Below, piece after piece: positions 1 through 6,698 of a DNA stretch of 6,977 nucleotides. The first letter of the stretch is position 1; each line of letters opens with the position of its first letter. The notes under the pieces are model-generated. The model was given only the letters and a program-made list of their open reading frames with translations, was not told the DNA's origin and did no database searches. Source of the stretch: an uncultured Lachnospiraceae bacterium (lineage in GTDB: Bacteria; Bacillota_A; Clostridia; Lachnospirales; Lachnospiraceae). The stretch is from contig CAMKAA010000046.1 in NCBI GenBank assembly GCA_946410365.1, positions 1 through 6,977 of the forward strand, given 5' to 3'. Position numbers and translations under genes: made by a program.

Positions 1-109
1 TAAATCAGGCGAGAGCTTCTACTATCAGGCGTCGCAGAAGCACCGGATCGAAAATTCGGGCAGCAGACCCGCCAAGTTTCTCTGGATTAGTACTCCTCCA
101 GAGTTTTAA
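1..109 (+). CDS. C-terminal fragment of a cupin-domain transcriptional regulator (probably XRE/HTH-cupin family)
   Basis: Frame 2 is open from the left edge to the TAA at 107-109 and encodes 35 residues; the start lies outside the window. The fragment reads as the last strands of a small cupin: ESFYYQASQKHRIENSG followed by RPAKFLWISTPPEF. The pattern of a His, then N-x-G, then PA-x-x-LW-x-x-TPP-x-F at the very C terminus is typical of regulators with an N-terminal helix-turn-helix and a C-terminal cupin. In Firmicutes and Proteobacteria these commonly sit beside polyamine uptake or catabolism genes. It would be a cytoplasmic DNA-binding protein sensing a small ligand through the cupin barrel, and its position 52 nt upstream of potA suggests it controls the pot operon. 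The DNA-binding half cannot be seen, so the XRE assignment is inference from the family; a stand-alone cupin remains possible. Confidence 0.7.
   Translation, partial: KSGESFYYQASQKHRIENSGSRPAKFLWISTPPEF
80..107 (+). terminator. Possible weak terminator or attenuator hairpin between the regulator and potA
   Basis: CTCTGGA at 80-86 is perfectly complementary to TCCAGAG at 97-103, with a 10-nt loop, and TTTTAATT follows directly. The hairpin overlaps the last codons and stop of the cupin regulator. The T tract is only four bases before it is interrupted and the stem is 7 bp, so termination would be partial at best. I see no convincing promoter between here and potA, so some read-through from the regulator would be expected. 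Confidence 0.35.
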
Positions 110-148
110 TTAAAACAGCAGTCACTGTAAACAAAAAACAAAGCATAT

Positions 149-152
149 GGAG
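149..152 (+). promoter_or_regulatory. Ribosome binding site deciding the potA start
   Basis: GGAG lies 9 nt upstream of the ATG at 162. The alternative in-frame ATG at 147 has only A-rich sequence (aaaaaacaaagcat) before it with no Shine-Dalgarno match, and using it would put this GGAG inside the coding region. The start at 162 is therefore preferred. Confidence 0.5.
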
Positions 153-161
153 AGCAAGGGA

Positions 162-1604
162 ATGGAGAACAACACAAACATTATTGAACTGCGCGGGATC
201 ACCAAGGTCTACGAAGACGGTTATACGGCAGTAGACAACTTCAATCTGGAAGTTAAGAGGGGAGAATTTGTCACGCTCCTTGGTCCTTCCGGCTGCGGCA
301 AGACAACGACACTGCGCATGATCGCGGGCTTTTCACTGCCTACATCCGGAGAGATCCTTTTGAACGGCAAATCGATTCAGGATCTTCCTCCGTATAAAAG
401 GCCTGTAAACACGGTCTTTCAGAGATATGCCCTGTTTCCCCATATGAACATTTACAATAATATCGCCTTCGGACTCAAGCAGAAGAAGACACCCAAGGAT
501 GTTATCGAGCGCAAGGTGCGCAGGGTCCTGGATCTGGTGGATCTGGAAGGATTTGAGGAGAGAAGCGTCAGCACGCTTTCCGGCGGACAGCAGCAGCGTA
601 TCGCAATCGCACGCGCGCTCGTAAACGAGCCTGAGATCCTGCTTCTTGACGAGCCTCTCGGAGCGCTGGACCTCAAGATGCGCAAAGAGATGCAGATCGA
701 GCTTAAGGACATGCACGATAAGCTGGGCATCACCTTTATCTATGTCACTCATGACCAGGAAGAGGCGCTGACGATGTCGGACAAGATCGTCGTTATGAAC
801 GAAGGAAAGATCCAGCAGATCGGTACTCCCGAGGACATCTACAACGAGCCGAAGAACGCATTTGTCGCCGACTTCATCGGAGAGAGCAATATTTTCAACG
901 GAATGATGACGGGAAAGCTCCGCGCGAGATTCTGCGGCGGCGAGTTTGAATGTGTAGATGATTATGAAGAGGGAACTCACATCACAGCGGTCGTAAGGCC
1001 GGAGGATGTGGAACTGACCAGACCTGAGCTCGGCGTGATACAGGGCGTTGTGGATTCCGTGATCTTTAAGGGGATGCACTATGAGATCACTGTTCTCTCC
1101 GGTAAGAACGAGATCGTGAGCCAGACCGTCCACTCCGCAAAGGTCGGAGACCATGTCGGCATCCGTGTGGAACCGGACAACATCCACATCATGCTCGCGG
1201 AGGATCACACTAACTTCTTCTTCGCCGATATCAATAAGGATTTCAAACTTGAGTACAATGAGCACCTTCTGGATACCAGCGTGACAAAGATCATCAAGGG
1301 CAGTTCCAGAAGAGAAGACGGAACGCTCCAGGATGCCAACGGAGAGGCCATCGATCCGGGCCGCGTGCGCATTCAGGTGGCGATCGGCCCCAGTGATATC
1401 CAGATGACGGACGACCAGGACGCGGGACTGGTCAAGGGTACTATCAGCAACCTCATCTACAAGGGCGACCACTACAGTTACGTCATCCACACGGAACTCG
1501 AGCAGGATTTCGTTGTCAACGACGAGTATCTGTGGAACCTCGGAGACAGCGTCAGTCTCCTGATGCCTATAGACAAGATGACATTCACGATCAAGAAGAA
1601 GTAA
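162..1604 (+). CDS. potA: Spermidine/putrescine ABC transporter ATP-binding protein PotA, long form with a duplicated TOBE-like C-terminal domain
   Basis: Cytoplasmic ATPase that powers polyamine import with PotB and PotC. From the start at 162 it is 480 residues. The ATPase domain is complete: Walker A GPSGCGKT at 41-48, Q-loop VFQ ending at 87, the PotA-like YALFPHM at 89-95, ABC signature LSGGQQQR at 139-146, Walker B ILLLDEP at 159-165 with catalytic E164, and the switch His in THD at 197. A TOBE-type domain spans about 272-346, beginning with VVRPEDVEL. Typical PotA proteins of about 350-380 residues stop soon after. Here a linker (about 347-400) leads to a second, diverged copy at about 402-478: [19 protein letters not shown] (291-309) resembles [19 protein letters not shown] (422-440). 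The gene is first of the potABCD cluster. An alternative ATG at 147 would add five residues but has no ribosome binding site. Family assignment is firm; polyamine specificity rests on the operon. Confidence 0.93.
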   Translation: MENNTNIIELRGITKVYEDGYTAVDNFNLEVKRGEFVTLLGPSGCGKTTTLRMIAGFSLPTSGEILLNGKSIQDLPPYKRPVNTVFQRYALFPHMNIYNNIAFGLKQKKTPKDVIERKVRRVLDLVDLEGFEERSVSTLSGGQQQRIAIARALVNEPEILLLDEPLGALDLKMRKEMQIELKDMHDKLGITFIYVTHDQEEALTMSDKIVVMNEGKIQQIGTPEDIYNEPKNAFVADFIGESNIFNGMMTGKLRARFCGGEFECVDDYEEGTHITAVVRPEDVELTRPELGVIQGVVDSVIFKGMHYEITVLSGKNEIVSQTVHSAKVGDHVGIRVEPDNIHIMLAEDHTNFFFADINKDFKLEYNEHLLDTSVTKIIKGSSRREDGTLQDANGEAIDPGRVRIQVAIGPSDIQMTDDQDAGLVKGTISNLIYKGDHYSYVIHTELEQDFVVNDEYLWNLGDSVSLLMPIDKMTFTIKKK

Positions 1605-1613
1605 AAAGAGCCA

Positions 1614-1620
1614 GGGAGGA
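1614..1620 (+). promoter_or_regulatory. Strong ribosome binding site supporting a TTG start for potB
   Basis: GGGAGGA ends 6 nt before the TTG at 1627, an ideal Shine-Dalgarno placement. The next in-frame ATG is residue 54, inside the conserved permease, so the TTG is the only sensible start. Confidence 0.75.
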
Positions 1621-1626
1621 ATAACA

Positions 1627-2412
1627 TTGAGATTTTCAAGAAAGAATCTGGGAATTCCATATGCCGTCTTTCTGCTGCTTTTCGTGGTGGCGCCTCTGAT
1701 CGTTATTGTGATCTACGCCTTTACGAACGGACAGGGACAGTTCACGCTGGAGAATCTGACGGGCTTTTTCACGGATCCCAACACTATGGGCACCTTGTTT
1801 TACAGCCTTGCGATCGCGTTTGTGACGACAGCTGTGTGCCTTCTGCTGGCTTACCCCATCGCGTATATCCTGGCGATGAGTGAGCTCAGGACGAAGTCTG
1901 TGATCGTCATGGTCTTTGTACTTCCCATGTGGATCAACTTTTCACTGCGTATTACCGCGCTCAAAGAGGTGCTGACGCTGATTGAAGGCAATCTTGCCAG
2001 GTATCCCTTCACGAACGCGGTGGTCGGTATCACATATGATTTTCTGCCTTTTATGATCCTTCCGATCTACACCACGCTTTCCAAACTGGACGGAGCACTG
2101 CGCGAAGCGGCTATGGATCTGGGTGCGGACAAGCTGCACACATTCCTGCAGGTGACACTGCCTCTGTCGGTTCCCGGCATTGTCAGCGGTGTGTCCATGG
2201 TCTTTCTGCCGGCAATGACAAACTATGTCGTACTGGATATGCTGTACAACAGCACCTACATCATGGGCAGCCTCATCGGAAGCTATTTCTCCGCCTACAA
2301 CTGGCACGGAGGATCCATGATCGCGCTGATCCTTCTGGCGATCATCTGTCTCTTCACTCTGCTCACGACGGAGCCCGGAGAAGAAAATGAGAGAGGAGGC
2401 GCGCTGCTGTAA
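1627..2412 (+). CDS. potB: Spermidine/putrescine ABC transporter permease PotB
   Basis: Integral membrane permease, 261 residues, close to the usual length (E. coli PotB is about 275). It would form the transmembrane channel as a heterodimer with PotC and couple to PotA. Hydrophobic segments are visible at about 10-32, 56-83, 91-110, 137-150, 180-203 and 230-247, consistent with six membrane helices. The EAA coupling loop that docks on the ATPase is present: EAAMDLGA at 160-167, followed by LPLSVPGIVSG. The start is TTG at 1627, supported by the GGGAGGA site 6 nt upstream. The gene begins 22 nt after potA and its TAA overlaps the potC ATG by one base, so the genes are surely co-transcribed and probably translationally coupled. 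The C-terminal tail (TTEPGEENERGG) is short and charged, as expected for a cytoplasmic end. PotB rather than PotC is assigned by gene order and sequence style. Confidence 0.93.
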   Translation: MRFSRKNLGIPYAVFLLLFVVAPLIVIVIYAFTNGQGQFTLENLTGFFTDPNTMGTLFYSLAIAFVTTAVCLLLAYPIAYILAMSELRTKSVIVMVFVLPMWINFSLRITALKEVLTLIEGNLARYPFTNAVVGITYDFLPFMILPIYTTLSKLDGALREAAMDLGADKLHTFLQVTLPLSVPGIVSGVSMVFLPAMTNYVVLDMLYNSTYIMGSLIGSYFSAYNWHGGSMIALILLAIICLFTLLTTEPGEENERGGALL

Positions 2413-3215
2413 TGGTCAAAATATTAAAACGAGTTTATCTTGCAGTCATGCTGCTGTTCATCTATCTCCCGATCCTGATCCTGGCGGTGTTCAGCTTTAC
2501 AAGCGCCACACAGATCGGCGCGATCAGGGGATTCTCCCTGCAGAATTATGTGACGCTGTTCACGACGCCGGAACTGACGGATATGATCCGCGGAACACTG
2601 CTTCTTGCACTGGGATCCGCAGCGATCGCGACTGTTCTGGGAACACTGGGTGCGATCGGCGCATTTTACTCCGGGAAAAGGGCATCCACACTGATCAGTT
2701 CCCTGAACCAGGTTCCCGTAGTCAACGCGGACGTCGTGACCGGTTTCTCCATCTGTATCCTGCTGGTAGTAGTCTTTCACATCAGTAAGGACACTTTTAT
2801 CCCTCTGGTGGCCGGTCATGTGACACTGTGTGCTCCTTTTGTGTTCTTATCCGTCATGCCCAAGATCAAGCAGATGGATTCGAGTATCTACGAGGCCGCT
2901 CTGGATCTTGGCGCGACGCCGCTCACCGCTTTGTTTGAGATCGTGATCCCGCAGATCGTGCCCGGTATTGTCTCCGGGTTCGCGCTGGCGATCACACTGT
3001 CACTGGATGACTATTTTATCTCCACTTATACAAAGCCTGCGATGTTCGACACGATCAGTACCTATGTTGTCAACGCGACCAAGGGATCCCAGACTACGAT
3101 CAAGACGGCCCTGTGGGCTCTGTCAACCGTGATCTTTGCCGTTGTGGTGCTGATCGTCATAGGAATGAACGTCAGGGCTATGCAGCAGGAAGGAGGAAGC
3201 CATGCGAAAGAATAA
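2412..3215 (+). CDS. potC: Spermidine/putrescine ABC transporter permease PotC
   Basis: Second membrane permease of the polyamine importer, 267 residues, normal for the family (E. coli PotC is 264). Hydrophobic helices are visible at about 7-30, 61-86, 105-124, 128-149, 179-198 and 232-253. The EAA loop reads EAALDLGA at 161-168, followed by IPQIVPGIVSG; the SLDDYFIS segment at 197-204 is characteristic of PotC-like permeases. The ATG at 2412 overlaps the potB stop codon (TAATG). GGAGG at 2395-2399 lies 12 nt upstream, rather far, so translation probably depends on re-initiation from potB. The 3' end overlaps potD by 14 nt in another frame, and the potD ribosome binding site is embedded in the last potC codons. 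In some Firmicutes PotC and PotD are fused; here they are separate proteins. Confidence 0.94.
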   Translation: MVKILKRVYLAVMLLFIYLPILILAVFSFTSATQIGAIRGFSLQNYVTLFTTPELTDMIRGTLLLALGSAAIATVLGTLGAIGAFYSGKRASTLISSLNQVPVVNADVVTGFSICILLVVVFHISKDTFIPLVAGHVTLCAPFVFLSVMPKIKQMDSSIYEAALDLGATPLTALFEIVIPQIVPGIVSGFALAITLSLDDYFISTYTKPAMFDTISTYVVNATKGSQTTIKTALWALSTVIFAVVVLIVIGMNVRAMQQEGGSHAKE

Positions 3216-4755
3216 CGGAAACGGCAGGCTTTTCTCCGGAAGAGTATCCAGATCTCTATCCGCCGCAGCGGCAGCAGCTGTTGCTGTGGCAACGATCGCC
3301 GGAGTATTTCTGGCTGCTCCCGCGGATGTGCTTGCGGCAGGCAGGGACGACGCTGATGTTGTCCTCAGAGTCTGCAACTGGGAAGAATACATTGATCTCG
3401 GAGACTGGGACGAGGAGGAGACGATCGAACTGGAGTCCGGCGATATCATCGGTGAAAACTCCATGGTGGAGGACTTCGAGGAGTGGTACGAAGAGAATTA
3501 CGGCGTGAAGGTAAAAGTCGAGTATTCCACTTTCGGAACCAATGAGGACCTCTACAACATGCTTACCCTGGGCGACGAGTTTGACCTTGTATGCCCCTCG
3601 GAATACATGATCATGAAGCTGATGAGAGAAGGGCAGACAGTGCCGCTCTCGGAGGAATTTTTTGACCCTGAAGTGGAGAACAACTACTATATCAAAGGTG
3701 TTTCACCCTATATCAGAAAGATCTTTAATGAACATGAGATCGGCGGAGAGCCCTGGAGCCGTTACGCTGCAGGTTATATGTGGGGAGTGACGGGAATCGT
3801 ATATAATCCGGCTGTCGTAGACAGAGAAGAAGCCTCGACCTGGAAGATCCTGAGCAATCCCAAGTACAGCCGTCAGGTCACCATCAAGGACAATGTCAGG
3901 GATTCCTATTTTGCCGCAGTCGGAGCGATCAAAGCTGACCTTCTGACGTCACCGGAATTTACTTCCGATCCGGATTACGCGAAGAAACTCGAGGAGGAGA
4001 TGAACGACACTTCACCGGAGATGATCGCGCAGGTTCAGGACTATCTGCAGCTGTGCAAGGACAATGTTTATTCCTTTGAGACGGATTCGGGCAAAGCGGA
4101 TATGATCACCGGCAAGGTTGTTGCCAACTATCAGTGGTCCGGAGACGGCGTCTATTCACTGGATCAGGCGGCGGAGGACGATTTCGATCTCGCTTTTGCG
4201 GTCCCCGTGGAGAGCACAAATATCTATTTTGACGGATGGGTGATGCTCAAAAACGGGATCAGGGACAGTGAAGCAAAACAGCACGCGGCGGAGGCTTTCA
4301 TTAACTTCTGTTCAAGACCGGACAACGTCGTCCGCAACATGTATTACATCGGCTATACTTCGGTCATTTCGGGAGGCGACGATCCCACGGTCTTTGAGTA
4401 TGCGGATTACAACTACAGTGCGGAGGAAGACGCGGAGGAGACGCAGGAGTATGACCTCGGATACTTTTTTGACGAGGATGGAGCCAAAGGAGAATATGTG
4501 ATCGAGGCGCCTGTGGAGATGCTTGAGAGACAGCTCTACGCAGCTTATCCCCCGGATGATGTTATGCGCAGATCTTCGATCATGACTTGCTTTGATGAGC
4601 AGCAGACCGCAGCGATCAACCAGATGTGGATCAACGTGCGGTGCTATAATCTTAAGAATGTGCCCATTTGGGGATGGTTCCTGACGGCTGTGGCGGCTGC
4701 AGGCCTCATATACCTGATCGTGATACGTGTCAAAGCGGCGAGAAAGAAGAAATAA
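3202..4755 (+). CDS. potD: Polyamine ABC transporter substrate-binding protein PotD, enlarged and C-terminally membrane-anchored
   Basis: Extracytoplasmic receptor that would deliver spermidine/putrescine to PotBC. It has 517 residues against about 350 for typical PotD. The basic N terminus and hydrophobic run at about 20-40 form a signal peptide with a plausible signal peptidase I site after VLA (45). No lipobox Cys is present. By my own alignment from memory with E. coli PotD, pocket positions are largely kept: NW..Y at 59-63, PSEY at 132-135, VRDSY at 232-236, W312, D344 and Y385. The aromatic before the conserved Asp is Tyr342 instead of Trp. Extra length lies in acidic stretches at about 67-88 and 402-433 and in a tail ending in a hydrophobic helix at about 488-509, then RVKAARKKK, a stop-transfer signal. 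AGGAGG at 3191-3196, inside potC, is 5 nt from the ATG. The family is clear; exact ligand is inferred from the operon. Confidence 0.9.
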   Translation: MRKNNGNGRLFSGRVSRSLSAAAAAAVAVATIAGVFLAAPADVLAAGRDDADVVLRVCNWEEYIDLGDWDEEETIELESGDIIGENSMVEDFEEWYEENYGVKVKVEYSTFGTNEDLYNMLTLGDEFDLVCPSEYMIMKLMREGQTVPLSEEFFDPEVENNYYIKGVSPYIRKIFNEHEIGGEPWSRYAAGYMWGVTGIVYNPAVVDREEASTWKILSNPKYSRQVTIKDNVRDSYFAAVGAIKADLLTSPEFTSDPDYAKKLEEEMNDTSPEMIAQVQDYLQLCKDNVYSFETDSGKADMITGKVVANYQWSGDGVYSLDQAAEDDFDLAFAVPVESTNIYFDGWVMLKNGIRDSEAKQHAAEAFINFCSRPDNVVRNMYYIGYTSVISGGDDPTVFEYADYNYSAEEDAEETQEYDLGYFFDEDGAKGEYVIEAPVEMLERQLYAAYPPDDVMRRSSIMTCFDEQQTAAINQMWINVRCYNLKNVPIWGWFLTAVAAAGLIYLIVIRVKAARKKK

Positions 4756-4760
4756 AAGAT

Positions 4761-4775
4761 CTCAGAAAACCTGAG
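4761..4775 (+). other. Small hairpin directly after potD
   Basis: CTCAG at 4761-4765 and CTGAG at 4771-4775 form a perfect 5-bp stem with an AAAAC loop, starting 5 nt after the potD stop. There is no T tract, so this is not a terminator on its own. It may simply protect the 3' end of the message or be chance. Confidence 0.25.
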
Positions 4776-4789
4776 CATATAAACGGGTC

Positions 4790-4840
4790 AAAACAGACAG
4801 ACCGGCAGCAGGAAATCCGCACCGTTCTGTCTGTTTTTAT
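4790..4840 (+). terminator. Rho-independent terminator of the pot operon
   Basis: AAAACAGACAGA at 4790-4801 pairs perfectly over 12 bp with TCTGTCTGTTTT at 4826-4837. After one mismatch the stem continues with CGG/CCG. The right arm ends in TTTTT (4834-4838). It starts 34 nt after the potD stop and separates the polyamine operon from the methionine operon. The complementary A run before the left arm is only four bases, and no gene approaches from the right on the other strand. Confidence 0.88.
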
Positions 4841-4877
4841 AGGGATCTGATCAGGATTTTGACATCCCCCCGCGCTA

Positions 4878-4906
4878 TTGACTTTCTAAAGGAAGTGTTT
4901 TAACTT
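4878..4906 (+). promoter_or_regulatory. Probable sigma-70/A-type promoter for metNIQ
   Basis: TTGACT at 4878-4883 (five of six matches to TTGACA) is followed after exactly 17 bp by TAACTT at 4901-4906, a weak -10 box keeping the first two bases and the final T. It lies just downstream of the pot terminator and would give a leader of about 60 nt before metN. This is the best candidate in the 219-nt gap. Confidence 0.5.
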
Positions 4907-4909
4907 TAG
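4886..4909 (+). promoter_or_regulatory. Inverted repeat overlapping the metN promoter, possible operator
   Basis: CTAAAG at 4886-4891 and CTTTAG at 4904-4909 form a perfect 6-bp inverted repeat with a 12-bp spacer, spanning the promoter spacer and the -10 box. A repressor bound here would block RNA polymerase. A 6-bp repeat at free spacing in a gap of this size is not rare by chance, so confidence is low. Confidence 0.3.
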
Positions 4910-4923
4910 GTATCAGAGTCTTA

Positions 4924-4972
4924 CCGGCAGGGAAAAACGCAAAGATTCCCGGCGGTTTCCATAAGGAGGAAA
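4924..4972 (+). promoter_or_regulatory. metN leader with a hairpin and a possible Shine-Dalgarno-sequestering alternative
   Basis: GGGAA at 4930-4934 can pair with TTCCC at 4946-4950, reinforced by CCG (4924-4926) with CGG (4953-4955) across a small internal loop. Separately, TTTCC at 4956-4960 can pair with GGAAA at 4968-4972, which includes part of the AAGGAGGA ribosome binding site (4963-4970), or with GGAAA at 4931-4935. The last option would exclude the first hairpin. All helices are about 5 bp, so regulation is speculative. The conserved core of the S-box SAM riboswitch and the T-box sequence are not present. Confidence 0.25.
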
Positions 4973-4974
4973 TA

Positions 4975-6024
4975 ATGCCGCAGATCGTAGAAGTAAAGCA
5001 TCTGAGCAAGACCTTCACAACTAAAGAAGGACAGGTGGATGCGCTCAGAGACATCAATCTGTCTATTGAAAAAGGTGATATATACGGAATAATCGGTATG
5101 TCCGGCGCGGGAAAGAGTACGCTCGTCCGATGCCTGAATTTCCTGGAGGTTCCCACGAGCGGACAGGTCATTGTCGAGGGACAGGACCTGGGCGGGCTCT
5201 CGGACAGAGAACTGAGGGCTCTGCGCAGCAGTATCGGGATGATCTTCCAGAGTTTCAACCTGCTGATGCAGAAATCAGTGATTGACAATGTATGCTTCCC
5301 TCTGCAGATCCAGGGGATCAGAAAGAAGGAAGCAGTCGTTAAAGCGAGAGAACTGCTTAAGACAGTCGGCCTCGAAGATAAAGAGAAGGCTTATCCCGCA
5401 CAGCTCTCTGGCGGACAGAGGCAGAGAGTGGCGATCGCCAGAGCCCTGGCATGCGACCCCAAGATCCTTCTGTGTGACGAGGCGACCAGTGCGCTGGATC
5501 CTCAGACAACAGCTTCCATACTAGCTTTGCTCAAAAAGATCAACGCGGAGACAGGGATCACGATCATTATTATCACGCATCAGATGTCCGTAGTCCGGGA
5601 GATCTGCAACAACGTGGCGATCATTGAGAAGGGAAGCCTTGTAGAGAACGGCCTTGTGGAGGAGATCTTCACACACCCCAAGTCCAGGGCGGCGAAGCAG
5701 CTCATCATCGAGGGAAAGGATCCCGACGAGTGGGAATCGGAGGAGAACGCAGCCGGAACGGTTCCGCTTCTTCACGAAGACCGCAGGATCCGCATAGTAT
5801 TCGGGACGCAGTCATCCTTTGAGCCCGTTATTGCCAATATGGTGCTGACCATGGGAACGCCTGTCAACATTCTGAGAGCGGACACGAAGGATGTTCACGG
5901 TGTGGCGAGGGGCGAGATGATCCTCGGACTTCCCGCCGACAAAGAGATTCAGGAGCGCATGATCAGCTATCTGATCGAGCGCGGTCTTGACGTGGAGGAG
6001 GTGACCGGATATGCTCAGTCCTGA
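4975..6024 (+). CDS. metN: Methionine ABC transporter ATP-binding protein MetN
   Basis: Cytoplasmic ATPase of the methionine importer, 349 residues (E. coli MetN is 343). The ATPase domain is intact: Walker A GMSGAGKS at 41-48, Q-loop FQ ending at 92, signature LSGGQRQR at 144-151, Walker B ILLCDEA at 164-170 with catalytic E169, and switch His202 in ITHQMS. After a linker (about 240-270) comes a C-terminal NIL/ACT-like domain at about 271-345 (RIRIVFGTQSSFEPVIANM onward). In E. coli MetNI this domain binds methionine and shuts the transporter when the cell is replete (trans-inhibition); its presence strongly favours methionine over other amino acids as substrate. The start has an excellent AAGGAGGA site at 4963-4970. 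The 3' end overlaps metI by 14 nt. First gene of its own operon, with a promoter in the gap upstream. Confidence 0.95.
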   Translation: MPQIVEVKHLSKTFTTKEGQVDALRDINLSIEKGDIYGIIGMSGAGKSTLVRCLNFLEVPTSGQVIVEGQDLGGLSDRELRALRSSIGMIFQSFNLLMQKSVIDNVCFPLQIQGIRKKEAVVKARELLKTVGLEDKEKAYPAQLSGGQRQRVAIARALACDPKILLCDEATSALDPQTTASILALLKKINAETGITIIIITHQMSVVREICNNVAIIEKGSLVENGLVEEIFTHPKSRAAKQLIIEGKDPDEWESEENAAGTVPLLHEDRRIRIVFGTQSSFEPVIANMVLTMGTPVNILRADTKDVHGVARGEMILGLPADKEIQERMISYLIERGLDVEEVTGYAQS

Positions 6025-6673
6025 GACATGGGCGATGATCGGCAAAGAGACGATCAATACGCTGTATATGGCCGGTTTTTCGACACTGTTCGGATATGTG
6101 CTGGGACTTCCCTGGGGCATTGTCCTGGCAGTGACGGACACGGAGGGCATAAGGCCCAACAAAGTGATCTACCGTGTGCTTGACATCATAACGAATATCA
6201 TGAGAAGTATTCCTTTCCTGATCCTCCTGATCCTGATCATACCTCTGACCAGGCTGATCGTTGGAAAGAGCTACGGTTCCACTGCGACCATCGTGCCGCT
6301 GGTAGTATCAGCTGCGCCCTTTATCGCGAGAATGGTTGAGTCCTCTCTCAAGGAAGTGGATCACGGTGTGATCGAGGCGGCTCAGGCTATGGGCGCCGAC
6401 ACGATGACGATCATCACCAAAGTTCTTTTAGTGGAAGCAAGGATTTCCCTGATCATCGGTGTAACGATTTCCTTTGCTACGATCCTTGGCTATTCGGCCA
6501 TGGCGGGTACCGTCGGCGGAGGCGGACTCGGAGATGTTGCCATTCAGTATGGATACTACCGCTATCAGTTTGATATAATGATCGTGACGGTCATTCTGCT
6601 GGTGGCGATCGTTCAGGTTTTCCAATTTGCGGGCATGAGACTCGCATCCCGACTGGACAGAAGGAAGGCTTGA
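6011..6673 (+). CDS. metI: Methionine ABC transporter permease MetI
   Basis: Integral membrane permease, 220 residues, matching the small MetI family (E. coli 217), which works as a homodimer with two MetN subunits. Hydrophobic segments at about 16-40, 57-83, 91-108, 141-168 and 187-208 fit the five-helix MetI fold. The EAA coupling loop is EAAQAMGA at 122-129. The segment SAMAGTVGGGGLGDVAIQYG at 162-181 is a hallmark of methionine-type permeases. The ATG overlaps the end of metN by 14 nt, and GGAGGAGG at 5994-6001, inside metN, lies 9 nt upstream, so the two are made together. Confidence 0.95.
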   Translation: MLSPETWAMIGKETINTLYMAGFSTLFGYVLGLPWGIVLAVTDTEGIRPNKVIYRVLDIITNIMRSIPFLILLILIIPLTRLIVGKSYGSTATIVPLVVSAAPFIARMVESSLKEVDHGVIEAAQAMGADTMTIITKVLLVEARISLIIGVTISFATILGYSAMAGTVGGGGLGDVAIQYGYYRYQFDIMIVTVILLVAIVQVFQFAGMRLASRLDRRKA

Positions 6674-6698
6674 GGGCTATTATAGTAGTAACTATACC
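6670..6698 (+). promoter_or_regulatory. Weak candidate internal promoter ahead of metQ
   Basis: TTGAGG at 6670-6675, overlapping the metI stop, is followed after 17 bp by TATACC at 6693-6698; each box has four of six consensus matches. It could give extra metQ transcripts, but the region is also A/T-rich hairpin sequence and the match may be chance. Confidence 0.2.

Noticed and set aside
333..1490. Long open frame of 385 codons on the minus strand inside potA
   Set aside because: It lies entirely antisense to a gene with all ABC ATPase motifs intact, and its translation shows no recognisable domain; it is a shadow of the codon pattern of potA.
2387..2788. Open frame of 133 codons on the + strand across the potB-potC junction
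   Set aside because: It overlaps the well-supported PotC frame, and its composition, rich in Arg, Asp and Gly without membrane or domain pattern, is typical of an off-frame reading.
3202..3215. potC-potD as a single frameshifted PotCD fusion gene
   Set aside because: potD has its own AGGAGG site 5 nt before its ATG and a complete signal peptide, while potC ends normally after its last helix, so two separate genes with a short overlap explain the sequence.
4847..4854. CTGATCAG palindrome after the pot terminator as an operator
   Set aside because: An 8-bp palindrome centred on GATC is expected often in this GATC-rich sequence, and it lies upstream of the candidate -35 box without further symmetry.
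4841..4974. SAM (S-box) riboswitch or T-box leader upstream of metN
   Set aside because: The position invites it, but the S-box core sequences and the T-box GGTGG-type motif are absent, and only about 60 nt separate the likely transcription start from metN, too short for either.
4875..5288. Minus-strand open frame covering the pot-met intergenic region
   Set aside because: It mostly opposes the start of metN, has no ribosome binding site that I can see, and would read through the metN promoter; its Ser/Leu/Pro-rich translation is not protein-like.
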